Position numbers and translations under genes: made by a program | Notes under the pieces: generated by a model | The model's database searches: none | Told to the model about the DNA's origin: nothing | What the model saw: only the letters and a program-made list of their open reading frames with translations | Source: Prorocentrum cordatum | Taxonomy: Eukaryota > Sar > Dinophyceae > Prorocentrales > Prorocentraceae | DNA length: 64,000 nt | Assembly (NCBI GenBank): GCA_963575745.1 | Contig: CAUYUJ010016060.1 | Span: 1,475,086 to 1,539,085 of the forward strand | Direction of reading: 5' to 3' | Shown: one piece after another, positions 1-10,421 of the stretch | Layout: every line of letters starts with the position of its first letter | Position numbering within the stretch: position 1 is the first letter of the stretch

Positions 1-311
1 TTCTGATGATGATGATGATGATGATGATCATGACGGCGATGAGGATGATGGTGCGGATGCTGCTGCTGATGATGCTGATGCTGCTGATGATGGTGAGGAT
101 GTTGATGATGCTGCTGATGATGATGATGATGAGGATGATGATGTTGATGTTGATGATGGTGACGATGCTGCTGCTGCTGCTGATGATGATGATGATGCTC
201 ATGCTCATGCTGATGATGCTGCTGCTGCTGACGACGACGATGAAGATGATGATGATGCTGATACTGATGATGATTGTGATCATGATGATTATGTTGAAGA
301 TGATGATGAAA

Positions 312-350
<39 letters not shown>

Positions 351-431
351 CTGATGTTGATGCTGATGCTGCTGATGATGATGATGATGATGCTGATGAT
401 GATCATGATGATGATGATGAATACGACGATG
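1..431. repeat. GAT/TGA trinucleotide microsatellite
   Basis: Almost uninterrupted (GAT)n with scattered GCT, GAC and GAA variants. It is open in several frames only because the unit lacks stops there, giving poly-Met or poly-Asp. It is not a gene. The window starts inside it, so the left end is not seen. Confidence 0.95.
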
Positions 432-2782
432 CATCTGATGGGTGGTGATGCAGGTATCATTTGGGCATCGGAACTTTGGACAGTCGATCGATACGATTGT
501 ACAAAAGAGCGAGCGCTGCCGATAGTTAGTCGTGTGGCAGGCCATTTCTTATCCTTGCAAGGAGTGTCGGCGTCAATGTCCCATCTGGGTATTGCAGAGC
601 AGGGAGGGGAGCAGCAGCAGAAGGAGCAGCAGCGAGGCTTCCGCTCCTCCTGGACCCTGCGATTGCTGCAACGTTTCGCGAGCATCTCACAGCAGGCGGT
701 CAAGGGCACTAGCAGAGCACGCCCTGGCAGTTCCAAGCTGCGCCCGCCTCAGCACACTGGGCAACAGAGGAGCAGCATGCGCAGGAGCGGCTCAGGGAGC
801 TGACCAAAGTCGTGGCCATTCGGCCCCGCGCTGCCGCCGTGGTCCGTGCGTGCCCCCTCCCCCCCCTTGGGCGCTCTCGCCGGAGGAGGAGCGCCTGCTT
901 TGAGCAGGGCGGAGGCCACTCTCGCGTGGCGACTTTGAGCCAGTGGTCGCTTGCTGGGGGAGAGAAGACTCATGAGAGACTGGCAGCACCGGCGGCAGGA
1001 ATAGGAGGCCAGGGATGCCGAGCGCCACGGGGTCGGAGGGAGTGCCGCGCTGGCGGCGAGGCGCACCCGACGCTGGAGTGCTTGATATGAGGGCGCCTCT
1101 GCTTCTCTCGGCGGCCAGCGATGGGTGTGGGGGGGGAAATGCGAAGGAGGAGGCCTTCTAAGATATCTAAGGATCGGCCACGTGCAGAGGGGGGTATGGG
1201 TTAGGGGGGAATGCGTCTTAGAGGCATCTTCTCAGAAGCCGCCGTTCTTATCTATGGATGTGAGGCCAGCGCCTTCTAAGAAGCAGACTCCTTCCAAGAA
1301 GCCGTACCCTCTCCCCCTGTACCCCCCTCCGCGCCGTCAGCAGAAGGGCTTCCGAGCCTTCCAAGCAGGCCCGCCCCCCCGCGCACTTGCCCCCCGGGCT
1401 GCCCGTCGATTCTCCCCCTCCGCCCTGCCCCTGCTGCACTCCGGGGAGCCCCGTCGTAGCAATGGCGGCCCCCCCTGCCCGTTCTCGTCGTCCCCTTCTT
1501 GGGTCTCCTGGAAGCTCCTCGCCGCCGCGGGCGGATCCGCTTCGGAGAACGGGCCCAGGAGGGACTCTGGGCGGGGGGGGCCCGGGGCATTGTCATCGGA
1601 TTTGGGCCGGGCAAGAGAGTTGCCGTTGCCTCGATTTGGCACCCTTCCGGGGGAGCGTTTGCGTAGCGTGTCGCACCGAAGAGTCGGGCACACCGCGCTT
1701 CCGCGTGACACGCTGAACGCGTCCCGGTCCCCAAGCGGCAGCCTTCTGAGCTCTTGTCCCAGCCTTCCTTCGCACGAAGCAGAGCAACAGGGCATCAGCT
1801 TTCAAGGCGCAGCGTGTCGCAGGAGCCGCCGCCGGCCGCCACAAGCCGAGGAGACCGCTGCACTCGACACATGACGAGAGGTCCGCATAGGCCCAGGGAG
1901 GCTTCCCCTGGCGACGACTGCGAGCCTCCCGTATCTGTCATGCGGGATTAATTGCGGTAGCCCTTCTTTCTGGGGCTCCAAGTGCAGAAGGACCGCATTA
2001 GCCTCGGGGGGGTCCCCCTGGCGGCCAATGCGGACCTCCCGCAATTGGACATGCAATTGCGTGAGGTCCGCATTGGCTGCTGGCTGTCACCGAGAAAGCG
2101 CTTGTGTGGACTCCCTTCAATAGTTCCAATTGCAAGGGGTTTTATACGGCCGACATCTCGAGGGTGGGGACTGTGAACCCTTTTGCATCTTGCCCCGTGG
2201 TCGGGGGGTGAGCGGCAGTAAGCGCGCATTCCATATGCCACAATCGTTCTCGCAGCAAAAATTGTCTAATTGTTGTTACCGCAGTCCACCTCCTGCATTC
2301 ATGAGGCAAGAGGGAAGCATGTCGACCTCCTGTTCATTTGCACTTCTCCTGCGCTCTTCCTGATCTTCATTTTCGTCCCCTCCCCCATCGCCCTCCCCAT
2401 CCTCCTCTCCGCTCAGCGTCGTCCTCCACGTCCTCCCTCGGCCTGAGGCCGCCCCAGAGGCCGCTTCCGCTCGAAGCGTGCCGGAGGTGGCCCTTGCCCA
2501 AGGTGTCGGGCGGGCAGCACTGGGGGATGGCTTGAGTCGGGGGTAAAGAAGGGAGACCTTGAGGGCTCCTTTTGGAGCCAGCAGGAGCCCTTAAAGGGCC
2601 CCGTTTAGGGCCCTTTTCTTCACCCCCCATTTGGGTTACCCCCCACTGCCACCCGCCGGAAAGGTGGCCCTCGGCGTTCCCAGGGTGGCCCGGATGGCCT
2701 CCAGAGCACCCCATGACGAGCCCGGGGGGGGGGGGAAGGGGGGGCCCTAGCAGTGGCGCGAGAAGCTTGGGGGGCACCTTCA
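432..2782. other. GC-rich non-coding stretch
   Basis: No frame shows a recognisable domain, and the open frames overlap on both strands as expected from GC-rich DNA. Homopolymeric C and G runs are frequent. The only clear structure is the hairpin at 2024-2077 and a related motif (GGTCCGCATAGGC) near 1880. Confidence 0.6.
2024..2077. repeat. 54-bp inverted repeat (hairpin)
   Basis: Left arm 2024-2047 starts GCCAATGCGGACC. Right arm 2054-2077 is its reverse complement at 23 of 24 positions. The loop is GACATG. A related motif occurs about 150 bp upstream, so it may be part of a degraded repeat family. Confidence 0.85.
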
Positions 2783-2992
2783 GGAGCAACGATAAGGGGG
2801 GGGATGGGCAGAGGGAGGGATGCAGCGACCCCAATCGCCCATTGATCGCCGATAAGGGTCTAATAGCCTCACCCCGCCCAGGAAGATGCGGATTCGCTAT
2901 CGGGGGCCGATCGCCGACCTATCGACGATGCATCGCCGATTCCAAGTCGATGCCACCCCCCCTATGCTAGTTCCCCCTTATATCGTTGCCCC
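2783..2992. repeat. Dispersed repeat family E, copy 1
   Basis: Bounded by AGCAACGATAAGGGGG on the left and CCCCCTTATATCGTTGCC on the right, an imperfect terminal inverted repeat. The inside carries CCCGCCCAGGAA, GCGGATTCGC, ATCGGGGGCC and CCGATTCCA blocks that recur in order near 21690-21885 and 31857-32010, and partly near 27550. Confidence 0.6.
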
Positions 2993-4562
2993 TCGCGCCC
3001 TGGGCCAGGATTTCGGCGGGGGCGTGCGTTGAGGAACGTGCCTAGGAAGCTTCAGACATTGGAGGGCTCTTTGTACGATGAGGGCGGCGGTGACATCCAT
3101 GGCCAATTTACGATCGGAGTTCCACTGGCCTCCAGACCCCGGATTCCTGATCCACTTGCTCCCTATCCAGCGCCCTCACCCGACCGCTGGCAGCCTAAGA
3201 CGCTTGCTCCCCGCAAGCGGGCGACCTCCTCGGCACGGGCGAGGGACGTGCCGCCTTGCGCACGCGCGCACGCCCGACTTGCGCACGCGCGCGCGGTGCC
3301 CAAAACGACCCCTCCTGGGCTTTCCGCGCGACGCCGCCGTGCCCAGATTCCTGCGCTGACGTGAAAGGGCAAAGAGACAGAACAGCTACAGTCAAGGCGC
3401 TGCAATGATAAGGGCCGCTTTAGGTTCGGAAGGGGCTCGCTGTTCCATAGGTCGTTCCGTGGTGATTCCTCTGGCCCTCCTAGTGCACCCAGGTCTCTGG
3501 TGCAAAAGTGGGGCGTCATTTCTTATTTAGCGTTCCTTATTTTAGCAGGCTGATTGTACGTCTCCTGAACTTCCATTGGTGTTGAAAAACGTTTCTCCAG
3601 ACCCAGGGACCTGCTCGGCATGCTCAGAATGTTTGACATTATGTAATGGTTTAGTTGCCATGGCCCCAGAGCTATTTTCTAGCTCTCCTGGAAGAGTTTA
3701 CACGAATGTCTTGGGTCAGCGCTGGACTCCCCTTTTTGGCAGTGCCTCTGGTGCCGCCCCCGGTGCACTCCAGCGCCTATCCAAGACATCCGCGCGGACC
3801 TCACGAAGTTTTGTTCATGCAGCTTGATGATGATCTGCCAGAAAACCTTCTGTAGGGTTTTGATTACTTTTGGCCCTGTGAGCACTTGGCAGGCCTTTTT
3901 GCAGCAGGAGCTCAATGTCATATGACGATTGTATTATGTCAGCATCAACGGGGGACTGACGATGACGATGGCAAGGCCAAGGACGGCACCGATGCTGATC
4001 ACGCTGATGACGATGGTGATGTCTACTTGTTTGTGATGGTTTTTGTTGGAGGGATTTCGACATGCGCGCGCGGCGGGCGGGCGCGGCTGGCCTGCATGGT
4101 ATCATTCCCCCCCCCAGCACGCGCGCAAGGGCGTTCGAATGATTTCGACACGCGTGCGCGAAAAGCCCTTCCTGGTCTCATTTCATGAACACCTTTCAAA
4201 AGTCTCAAGAGCGCGCGCAGATCAAAAACATGATGCACAACCATGTGGTGTTTTTTTTCGTTTTCCGAACACTCGATTTTGACATCTCTACGACACCTGT
4301 TTTTAGGATGTCGGCATGCGCGCGCGACGACGCGCCCGCTTGTGCATTTCGCCACATTTCTTTGCAAGGGTTCTTGCAAACATATGGGTGCGCGCATCGT
4401 ATTGTTGGACGAGGATGATCCGGGCGGGGGAACCTGGTGTGGCTGGGATGGTGCGAGGTCATACTTCACGGTGGGGCAGAATCACATGTACATTGCACAT
4501 CCCCAGGGTGAACCGATCATCAAGCAGGGTTAGATCCTAATTCATGTTTGGAACGGAGAATC
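2993..4562. other. Non-coding, CG-alternating segments
   Basis: No gene seen. Runs of CGCGCGCACG and GCGCACGCGCGCG occur near 3250-3300, 4060-4090 and 4315-4330. These are alternating purine-pyrimidine and could form Z-DNA. Confidence 0.5.
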
Positions 4563-4865
4563 TCCGTGGTGCAACCTATGTGGTGCAGCCTGTGTGGTGC
4601 AATCTATGTGGTGCAGTCCCTGTTGCGGCTGCGAGGCGGCGACGGGACGGCGACCACGAAGCCGCCAGACTGACGCGCAGGCCCAGACGACGAGCGGCGA
4701 CGAAACGGCGACGGCGGCGACATGGTGGCCAGAGCGCCCGACAGGCCCAGGCGACGGGCGGTGACGAGGCGGCGGTGGGGCAGCGACGTGGCGGCCAGGG
4801 CGACCCGCAGGCCCAGACGACCTGCGGCGACGAGGCGGCGACGGGACGGCGACGGCGGCCACATA
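4563..4865. repeat. Minisatellites: GTGGTGCA unit, then GCGACGG-rich unit
   Basis: 4563-4622 holds about three copies of an 18-bp unit around TATGTGGTGCAGCC. 4625-4865 is a degenerate array of GGCGACG and GGCCCAGACGACG blocks. The second array is the reverse complement in type of the array at 9426-9660. Confidence 0.75.
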
Positions 4866-4867
4866 GC

Positions 4868-5039
4868 TCGGAGGTGGACAGAACCCCCAACAGTGACACG
4901 TCGATTAGTGAATTGTCCGTTTTCGGTTCTCGAGAGGGTGCCGTGGCCGTCATTTTCCAGGCTTGCGCCCGCCAGGTTTGGGCCTCAGGTCGTTTTCACT
5001 AAACCACGTTTTACTAAAGGGGGGTCTGTCCATCCCCGA
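4868..5039. mobile_element. Short TIR element family D, copy 1
   Basis: A non-coding element of 172 bp with ends TCGGAGGTGGACAGA and TCTGTCCATCCCCGA, which are inverted repeats. Internal blocks include GACACGTCGATTAGTGAATT and GGTCGTTTTCACTAAACCAC. Three further copies lie at 8563, 24479 and 31651. It is closest to the 31651 copy, so there are two subfamilies. Confidence 0.8.
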
Positions 5040-6093
5040 CTCTGCTTTGGAAATCTTATCTGGTTGACGTTTGATACTCGTTACGTCGAGCTCACAACAC
5101 GAGCGCGCAGCTGCGCGCGCGAATTAGCAGTGACATGCGGCGTGTTCTTACGCAGTGTTGTGCAAGCCTCCCGGAGTCAAGACAGTAACCGTCGGCCGCG
5201 AAATAGTGGACATAAGTGTGAATGTGTGAGGCTGCGCATTGTGGGAATGAATGGCAAGTAGTTGTAAGTCGTGTTCATATGCAGGAGCATGTTGGACTTG
5301 TTAGTCCGAGCTCGTGGTCGTTGTTCTTAGGGGGCTGAGGAGTGCGATGGTTTTGTGAATAGCTAAGGCTGGCGCGAATGAGCAGGCACTGCTTGGAATC
5401 AGCTTCAAGTCGGGCGACCTCGCGGTGTTTCGTTTGGGGCGGGCGCAAACCAGTGATCATGAAATGGGGACAATCGGGTCCAAACTTTAGGTGCGTCCCA
5501 TCTCCGTACACTGAGGATGGACGCTTGTTGCGGACACGAATGAGGGTTCCTTAGGAAATGCGGTGACATGATGAAGCTCTGTGCGCGCCCCGTGTTCCAT
5601 AAGATGCAGCCGAATTGCGCCACATCATTGAGTCCACGTGCGTTTATCTGCGTTTGAGTGCGCTTGCGCGCGCGCATGAGTGTGTGTGGCATGATTATGT
5701 GTGTGTGTCTCTAGTTTTGGCAGCAAGTGATTGGTCGAGGTTTTTGTTTGGTTGTTTGCCGTCTTGCGTGAGCATTCGGTTGTCGTGGACTCTGCGCACC
5801 TCCACGCCGAGCTGCACCATAATAGCCTTGCGTGTCGTTCGTCCTTCCTGCTCGTCAGCCCTCCTCTCCATGTTCGGCGTCCTGGCGCGTCGTTTGGCTC
5901 CAGGTCTTCCACTTCCATTTGCAACAAGGGAGCGGGGCTGCCTGGGTGACCTGCCAGCCATGGCACCTTCCCTGGCGTTCGCCACAGCGGCCCTCCGGGG
6001 CAGGGGGTGGGGCGGCAGACTCCTCTTCTTTCTGCTCCATCTCCGTCTTTGGGCACTGTCCAGGCTTCTACAGTCAACATTGATAGTACTTGG
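5040..6093. other. Non-coding stretch
   Basis: No recognisable protein or RNA. Moderately lower GC than the flanks, with GTGTGT and CGCGCG runs near 5650-5710. Nothing else stands out. Confidence 0.5.
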
Positions 6094-6215
6094 CATCGCT
6101 CGGACGTGTGCATTGTTCCGTCGACGAGGACCTTCGAGGAGCATCCTCGACCATCTGGCGAACAAAAACACGCACGAAACCGAAAAAAACACAGGGAATG
6201 GACGTCCGAGCGATG
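6094..6215. mobile_element. Short TIR element family A, copy 1 (MITE-like)
   Basis: A 122-bp non-coding element with perfect 14-bp terminal inverted repeats CATCGCTCGGACGT and ACGTCCGAGCGATG. The inside carries GAGGAGCATCCT and CACGCACGAAACCGAAA. This is the best preserved of seven copies in the window. Confidence 0.88.
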
Positions 6216-6585
6216 GCCAGTGCCTCTTCGGCCATCTTCGGTCCATCCTCAACCGTTTTCAATGGCCAGCCCCGCTCGAATAGCTTCGGCATGGGCGTCC
6301 AAGGGCCTCGCATCCGAATCGGGCATTCTTAATATATCAGGTTCGACTGTAACTCATGCTCCTCCTCTCCCCCTCCTCCGCAGGCTCGCGCTCTTGTTCT
6401 GAAGCGTAGACGTCCCAGTGTCTTCTCCGTCTTTCCCAGGTAAAGATCTGCAGCTTGGGATGCTCTCAGGGGCGTTCGTCAGAGCAGCCTGGATGAACCG
6501 GAGTATCGCGAGGATGAGTGGGAAAGGGGGGGAGGCGTAAGGAGGCAGGAGAGACGCATGAGGTTGGAGCATGGAAGGACAGATC

Positions 6586-6850
6586 AAGCGGGAAAGAGAG
6601 AGAGAGAGAGAGAAAAAAAAAAAAGGGGGAAGGGGGGAGGAAGAGGTGGGCAATTTGAACGAAGGGGGATGGGAAAGGTATGAGAAACACGGGCGGAGGG
6701 AGGAACGAGGAAAAGGAGGGAAGCCGGAGAGGAGGAACGAGATCCGAGGGAGGGAGTCGGGACGGAGGGAGGGAGGGGAGGAGGAAGCCGGAGGGAGGAG
6801 AGGAGGAAGAGAAGGCAGGAGGCAGCGCAGCAAGAGGCGCACGAGGGCCG
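6586..6850. repeat. GA-rich polypurine tract
   Basis: Begins with (GA)n around 6592-6611 and a long A run, then GGGAGG and GAGGAG blocks. No coding signal. Confidence 0.8.
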
Positions 6851-6980
6851 GATCCTCGGCGCCCTGCCGGACCACCCAGGGCCCGCGCGACGCACGGCTG
6901 CCGAGCGGTGCGTGGGGGCCGGCCGCCCCTGCGCGGAGGCCCGCGAGGGAGTGCCCGCGCGTCCGAGGCCTCGGGGCGCC

Positions 6981-7110
6981 TCGGAGCGCGCGGGCGTGTG
7001 CCTTTTTCCTTCGGCGAGGACCATCGAGGAGCATCCTTGATCATTTGGCGAAAAAAGCCACGCACTAAACCGAACAAAACACAGGAAATGGACGTCCGAG
7101 CGGGGGCCAG
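6981..7110. mobile_element. Short TIR element family A, copy 2
   Basis: The internal core (GGCGAGGACCATCGAGGAGC, ATCCTTGATCATTTGGCG) and the right end ATGGACGTCCGAGCG are intact. The left terminal repeat is degraded to GGAGCGCGCGGGCGTGTG. Confidence 0.8.
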
Positions 7111-7427
7111 GGGGCGCCTCGGAGCGCGCGCTCACGGGGGAGGCCCCGCCGGGGCCTGCAGAGACCACCCCGGCGAAGGGCAGAGACCCCCCCCCCGCGA
7201 AGGGCAGCCTTGGGCGCTTGAAGACGGCGCAGCAGGCGTGGTGGGCGAGTGAGGCTCTCGCCCCTGCCGCTCCCCGTGCCCGAAGGCACCGCCTGGGGCC
7301 CCTGACTCGGAGCAGCAGGAAGGTTCGGTTGCAAGTCATGGGAGCCTGGAGTGTCCTCGCAATTCCGTCCTTCGCGTGCATTGGCGTGTGACAGCGTCCA
7401 TTCGGCAATCGATGAGAATCTGCAGAT

Positions 7428-7503
7428 TTGGCGTTGATCAGCGTCGATTTAGCGTCGATTTGGCGTCGACGTGGCGTCGACTAGCGTCGATTGGCGTCGA
7501 CCC
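7428..7503. repeat. GCGTCGATTTG-type tandem repeat
   Basis: Seven irregular copies of an 11-12 bp unit (AGCGTCGATTT, GGCGTCGACGT and similar). Confidence 0.8.
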
Positions 7504-8326
7504 GCAAGCGCCAACACGATGGTGCGGGAGGCTTCTACGAGTAGGCACCGAAGCAGGAAGAGGGGAACGACCAGTGCTCTTCGTGTCACCAGGGCTGGGC
7601 CTAGACGCTCTTTTGCTGGATCTCGGGCTTCGTTTTGTCTTCCGTTCTGGCAGAGGCCCAGGGGAAGAGCCAGAACGAATCCCGAAAAACGAAACTCAAA
7701 GCACCGTTTCGGTCCAGCCCTGCTCGTTCCCCAGACACCCAGCGGCTCGCAACAGGCTCGCGACGGCTGGTCTGCCGCGAATCCTGCGCCTGGGCCCGGG
7801 ATCTGCGTATACGCCCCCTTGGCTTGGGGCCAGGAGGGCGCACCGGTCCTTGACACCGTGCTCCCCTGGCCAGGGTCGCCTTCGTGCTCCCTCGCTCCGG
7901 CTCCGCACCGCCTCCATGGGCTCGTCTCGTCTCGTCTCCTCCTCTTCCTCCTCCGCCTCCTCGCCTCCTCCCCCTCCTCCTCCTCCTCCTCCTCCTCCTC
8001 CTCCTCCTCCTCTTCCTCCTCCTTCTCCTCCTCCTAATTGCTCCTCCTCCCCCCTCCTCATCTTCGCGGCGGCGATCGACGGCGGCGGCGGCGGCGCGCC
8101 GTGCAGGGCCTCGGCGGCCTGCAGCAGCCGCTGAACCCGCTGGCCGCCCCGGCGCTGCGGGCGGCCCCGGCCGCCTCCCCGGACGCCGAGGCCGTCGTCG
8201 CCTCGCCTCGGCTCGGCCACGCTCGGGGGGGGGGGGGTTGGGGGGCAATTTCGCTTCCCTTCTGGCTGCCCCGTCTCTAGGAGGAGGAGGAGGAGGAGGA
8301 GGAGGAGGAGGAGGAAGCCGGAAGGA
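7504..8326. other. Non-coding, with CTCCTC microsatellite
   Basis: 7930-8060 is (CTC)n with interruptions and 8281-8320 is (GGA)n, so the two can pair as an inverted tract. The intervening CG-rich sequence shows no coding signal on either strand. Confidence 0.65.
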
Positions 8327-8519
8327 CGGGGGCGGAAAAGAGGGGGGGTGCTGACTAGGGGGAGGTGGATATCATGGCGTGGGCCATGATAGTTCCCCAG
8401 ATGTCATGGCGCCTCTTCTTATTTCATGACGTCCCTGGCCCCCCCGCTGGGCCGCGCACATGCCGCCGGTCATGATTTGCACCCCCCCTCTTGGATTCCC
8501 CCCTCTTTGCCGCTCCCGA
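8327..8519. mobile_element. Short TIR element family C, copy 1
   Basis: Left end CGGGGGCGGAAAAGAGGGGG, right end CCCCTCTTTGCCGCTCCCGA, roughly inverted. Internal markers are GGATATCATGGCG, GGGCCATGATAG, CCGCTGGGCCGCGCACATG and GGTCATGATTTGCACC. Copies at 21963, 26257 and 30032 share all of these. Confidence 0.82.
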
Positions 8520-8562
8520 CACGCGCAGGGGGGGGGCGGGCAATTTCGCTTCTGAATTGAAC

Positions 8563-8733
8563 TCGGGGGTGGACAGATCTCCTGCCTTGACACGTCCATT
8601 AAGGAATTGGCCGTTTGCTGTTCGCGAGAGGGCGTCACGGCCCTCATTTTTGCGGGTCCGGGTCCGTTTGTTTCGGTCCCAGGCCGTTTTCACTGAGGGG
8701 AGGTCTTTTCAAGGGAGGTTTGTCCACCGCCGA
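8563..8733. mobile_element. Short TIR element family D, copy 2
   Basis: Ends TCGGGGGTGGACAGA and TTTGTCCACCGCCGA are near-perfect inverted repeats over 15 bp. The inside is most like the copy at 24479, sharing GGAATTGGCCGTTT-type and GGTCCCAGGCCGTTTTCA blocks. Confidence 0.82.
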
Positions 8734-9120
8734 TGAACGCCCGCGAACGCCGGGGCAAAACCCACACAGCACAACGCACGGACAACACCATCGGAAAACT
8801 ACCATTTCAGGCGCGCGAGCGAGATATGGCGTTTGAAACACTAGCGAACAGCACTCGGGAGACCACAGAACAGACGGCAAGGGGGAGGGTTGCTTAGAAG
8901 CGCCCCTGCTTCTGAGATGACGCGGGCCTTGTCTGCAGGTGTGAGTCGGGCACCTTCTAAGATGCTGCCTCCTTCCAAGAAGCCTCCCCCCTCCCCGTAC
9001 CCTCTTTTGCGCGCCGCCAAGTCGTCGCCTTGCCTCGGCCCCGCTCGAGCGGGTGCTCATGGAGGGGTGACCTCATTTTGGGGTGAAGAAAAGCGTCCGA
9101 AAGGGGCTCTTCTCTTCGCA

Positions 9121-9223
9121 GATTTTTCTCGGCGAGGAACGTTGAAGAGCATCTTGGATCGTCTCGCGGAAAAACAGAAGCACGAATCCGGAAAATTCAC
9201 GGGACATGGACGTCCGAGCGATG
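9121..9223. mobile_element. Short TIR element family A, copy 3 (left end lost)
   Basis: The right terminal repeat ACGTCCGAGCGATG is perfect. The inside TCTCGGCGAGGAACGTTGAA and GGAAAATTCACGGGACATGG matches the 27084/30841 subfamily. The left end cannot be recognised. Confidence 0.72.
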
Positions 9224-9425
9224 ACGAGATTCGAAGAGCAAACATTGCGTAAACATCATGTCTGAGCTCCGCGCGGATTTCTTGGATGTGTGCCGCCCCT
9301 GGCGCGCTCCGCGCTCCAGGAAGGGGGGTTCGGCGCAGCTCCGAGATCCGCATGGATCGTCAACAGGTTATGCCCCAAACAGTGCTTGCACTTATGGGTC
9401 CTGATTCCTATTCAAGGAATTGGGT

Positions 9426-9660
9426 CTGTCTGTCGGTCTGGCGGCTATGTAGCCGCCGTCGCCGCACCGTCGCCGCCCCGTCGCCGCCCGCCGTCTGGGC
9501 TGGTGTGGCGCCTAGCGGCTATGTAGTCGCTGTCGCCGCCCAGTCGCCGCCCCGTCGCCGCCCGTCGTTTTGGCCTCTCTGCCGCTCTGGCGGCTAGGTA
9601 GTCGCCGTCGCCGCCTCGTCGCCGCCCGTCGTCTGGGCCTGACCTCTGGTGGTCTGGCGG
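9426..9660. repeat. CGGCTATGTAGTCGCCGTCG minisatellite
   Basis: About four degenerate copies of a unit containing GTCTGGCGGCTATGTAG and GCCGTCGCCGCCCCGTCGCC. Reverse-complement relatives occupy 4625-4865. Confidence 0.75.
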
Positions 9661-9914
9661 CATGTTGTACACAGACTGCCCAGCGGAGGACGGACAGGTG
9701 GAGCCGTTTGCAGCACCTGAACGGGGCGGACTACAACGTAATGCCCGAGAGCATGCAGGCGCGAGAGAGGGTCGCATAATTGAGGCGGCTCCCAAAACTA
9801 AGAAACTAGACGATGTATACTCGTGTATATATCTTGTACGTGCTCGCGCGCTATGTGTTGTCCAGCGGGCCTCCCCACCGTGTGCCGTACCAGGATACGG
9901 CTGAACAGAACTCT

Positions 9915-9936
9915 CTACAGCCCCTCTTTGCTCAAG
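9915..9936 (+). other. Putative relict spliced leader upstream of the DIRS-like element
   Basis: CCCTCTTTGCTCAAG (9922-9936) matches 12 of the last 15 bases of the dinoflagellate spliced leader. It is preceded by CTACAG, where the leader has CCGTAG, with one extra C. It ends 32 nt before the ATG at 9969. Taken alone it is weak; it gains weight because several other genes in the window show the same arrangement. Confidence 0.45.
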
Positions 9937-9968
9937 GTTTCTTGGGCACCAGTCTCGCCGCCCCGTGC

Positions 9969-10421
9969 ATGCAGGCGGCGGCTGGCTGGGTTCTTGGGAT
10001 CCTCGCGTCCCGCTGGTCCGCGCCGGCGCCGCCCGCGGACCCGTCCTGCACCTGCATCTTCAGCGGGCACGAGCCGGGCTCGGGCGTGCTGGACATCCTC
10101 CGGGAGCAGCTCTCGCGCTGCGGCCCGGAGCACCTCGGGGCGGCCTGCCCCGCGTGCCCGGCCTGCGTCTGTCCGCAGTGCCCGGCCCCAGCGGCCCCGT
10201 CCGGGGCCTGGGCGCTCGTGGTCCTCGTCGGGCTCGCGAGCTTCGCCGCCGGCGTGGCCGCTGCGGCTGCCTGGCTGCTGCGGGTGGGGGCGCCTCGCGC
10301 CGTCCTGCCGCCGCTGGCCCTCGCGGAGGGGCCTGCTGGGGAGCGCGTCGGTGCGGCGACGCCGGCGACCCTCCAGCGAGTGCGGAGGCGGGCTGGTGCT
10401 GTGAATGCCGAGGGCGCTTGA
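9969..10421 (+). CDS. Small Cys-rich single-pass membrane protein of the DIRS-like element
   Basis: About 150 residues from the ATG at 9969, chosen because it is the first ATG in this frame after the putative leader relict; the frame is also open further upstream to 9813. Residues about 59-72 hold a cluster of Cys-Pro pairs (CPACPACVCPQC). Residues about 81-104 form a hydrophobic segment rich in Val, Leu and Ala that should span a membrane. The tail is Arg-rich. The stop overlaps the start of the next ORF by 17 nt, which suggests co-expression from one transcript. I know no named domain for it. A role in a membrane-associated particle is inference only; the high GC3 shared with the following ORFs supports real coding. 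Confidence 0.6.
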   Translation: MQAAAGWVLGILASRWSAPAPPADPSCTCIFSGHEPGSGVLDILREQLSRCGPEHLGAACPACPACVCPQCPAPAAPSGAWALVVLVGLASFAAGVAAAAAWLLRVGAPRAVLPPLALAEGPAGERVGAATPATLQRVRRRAGAVNAEGA

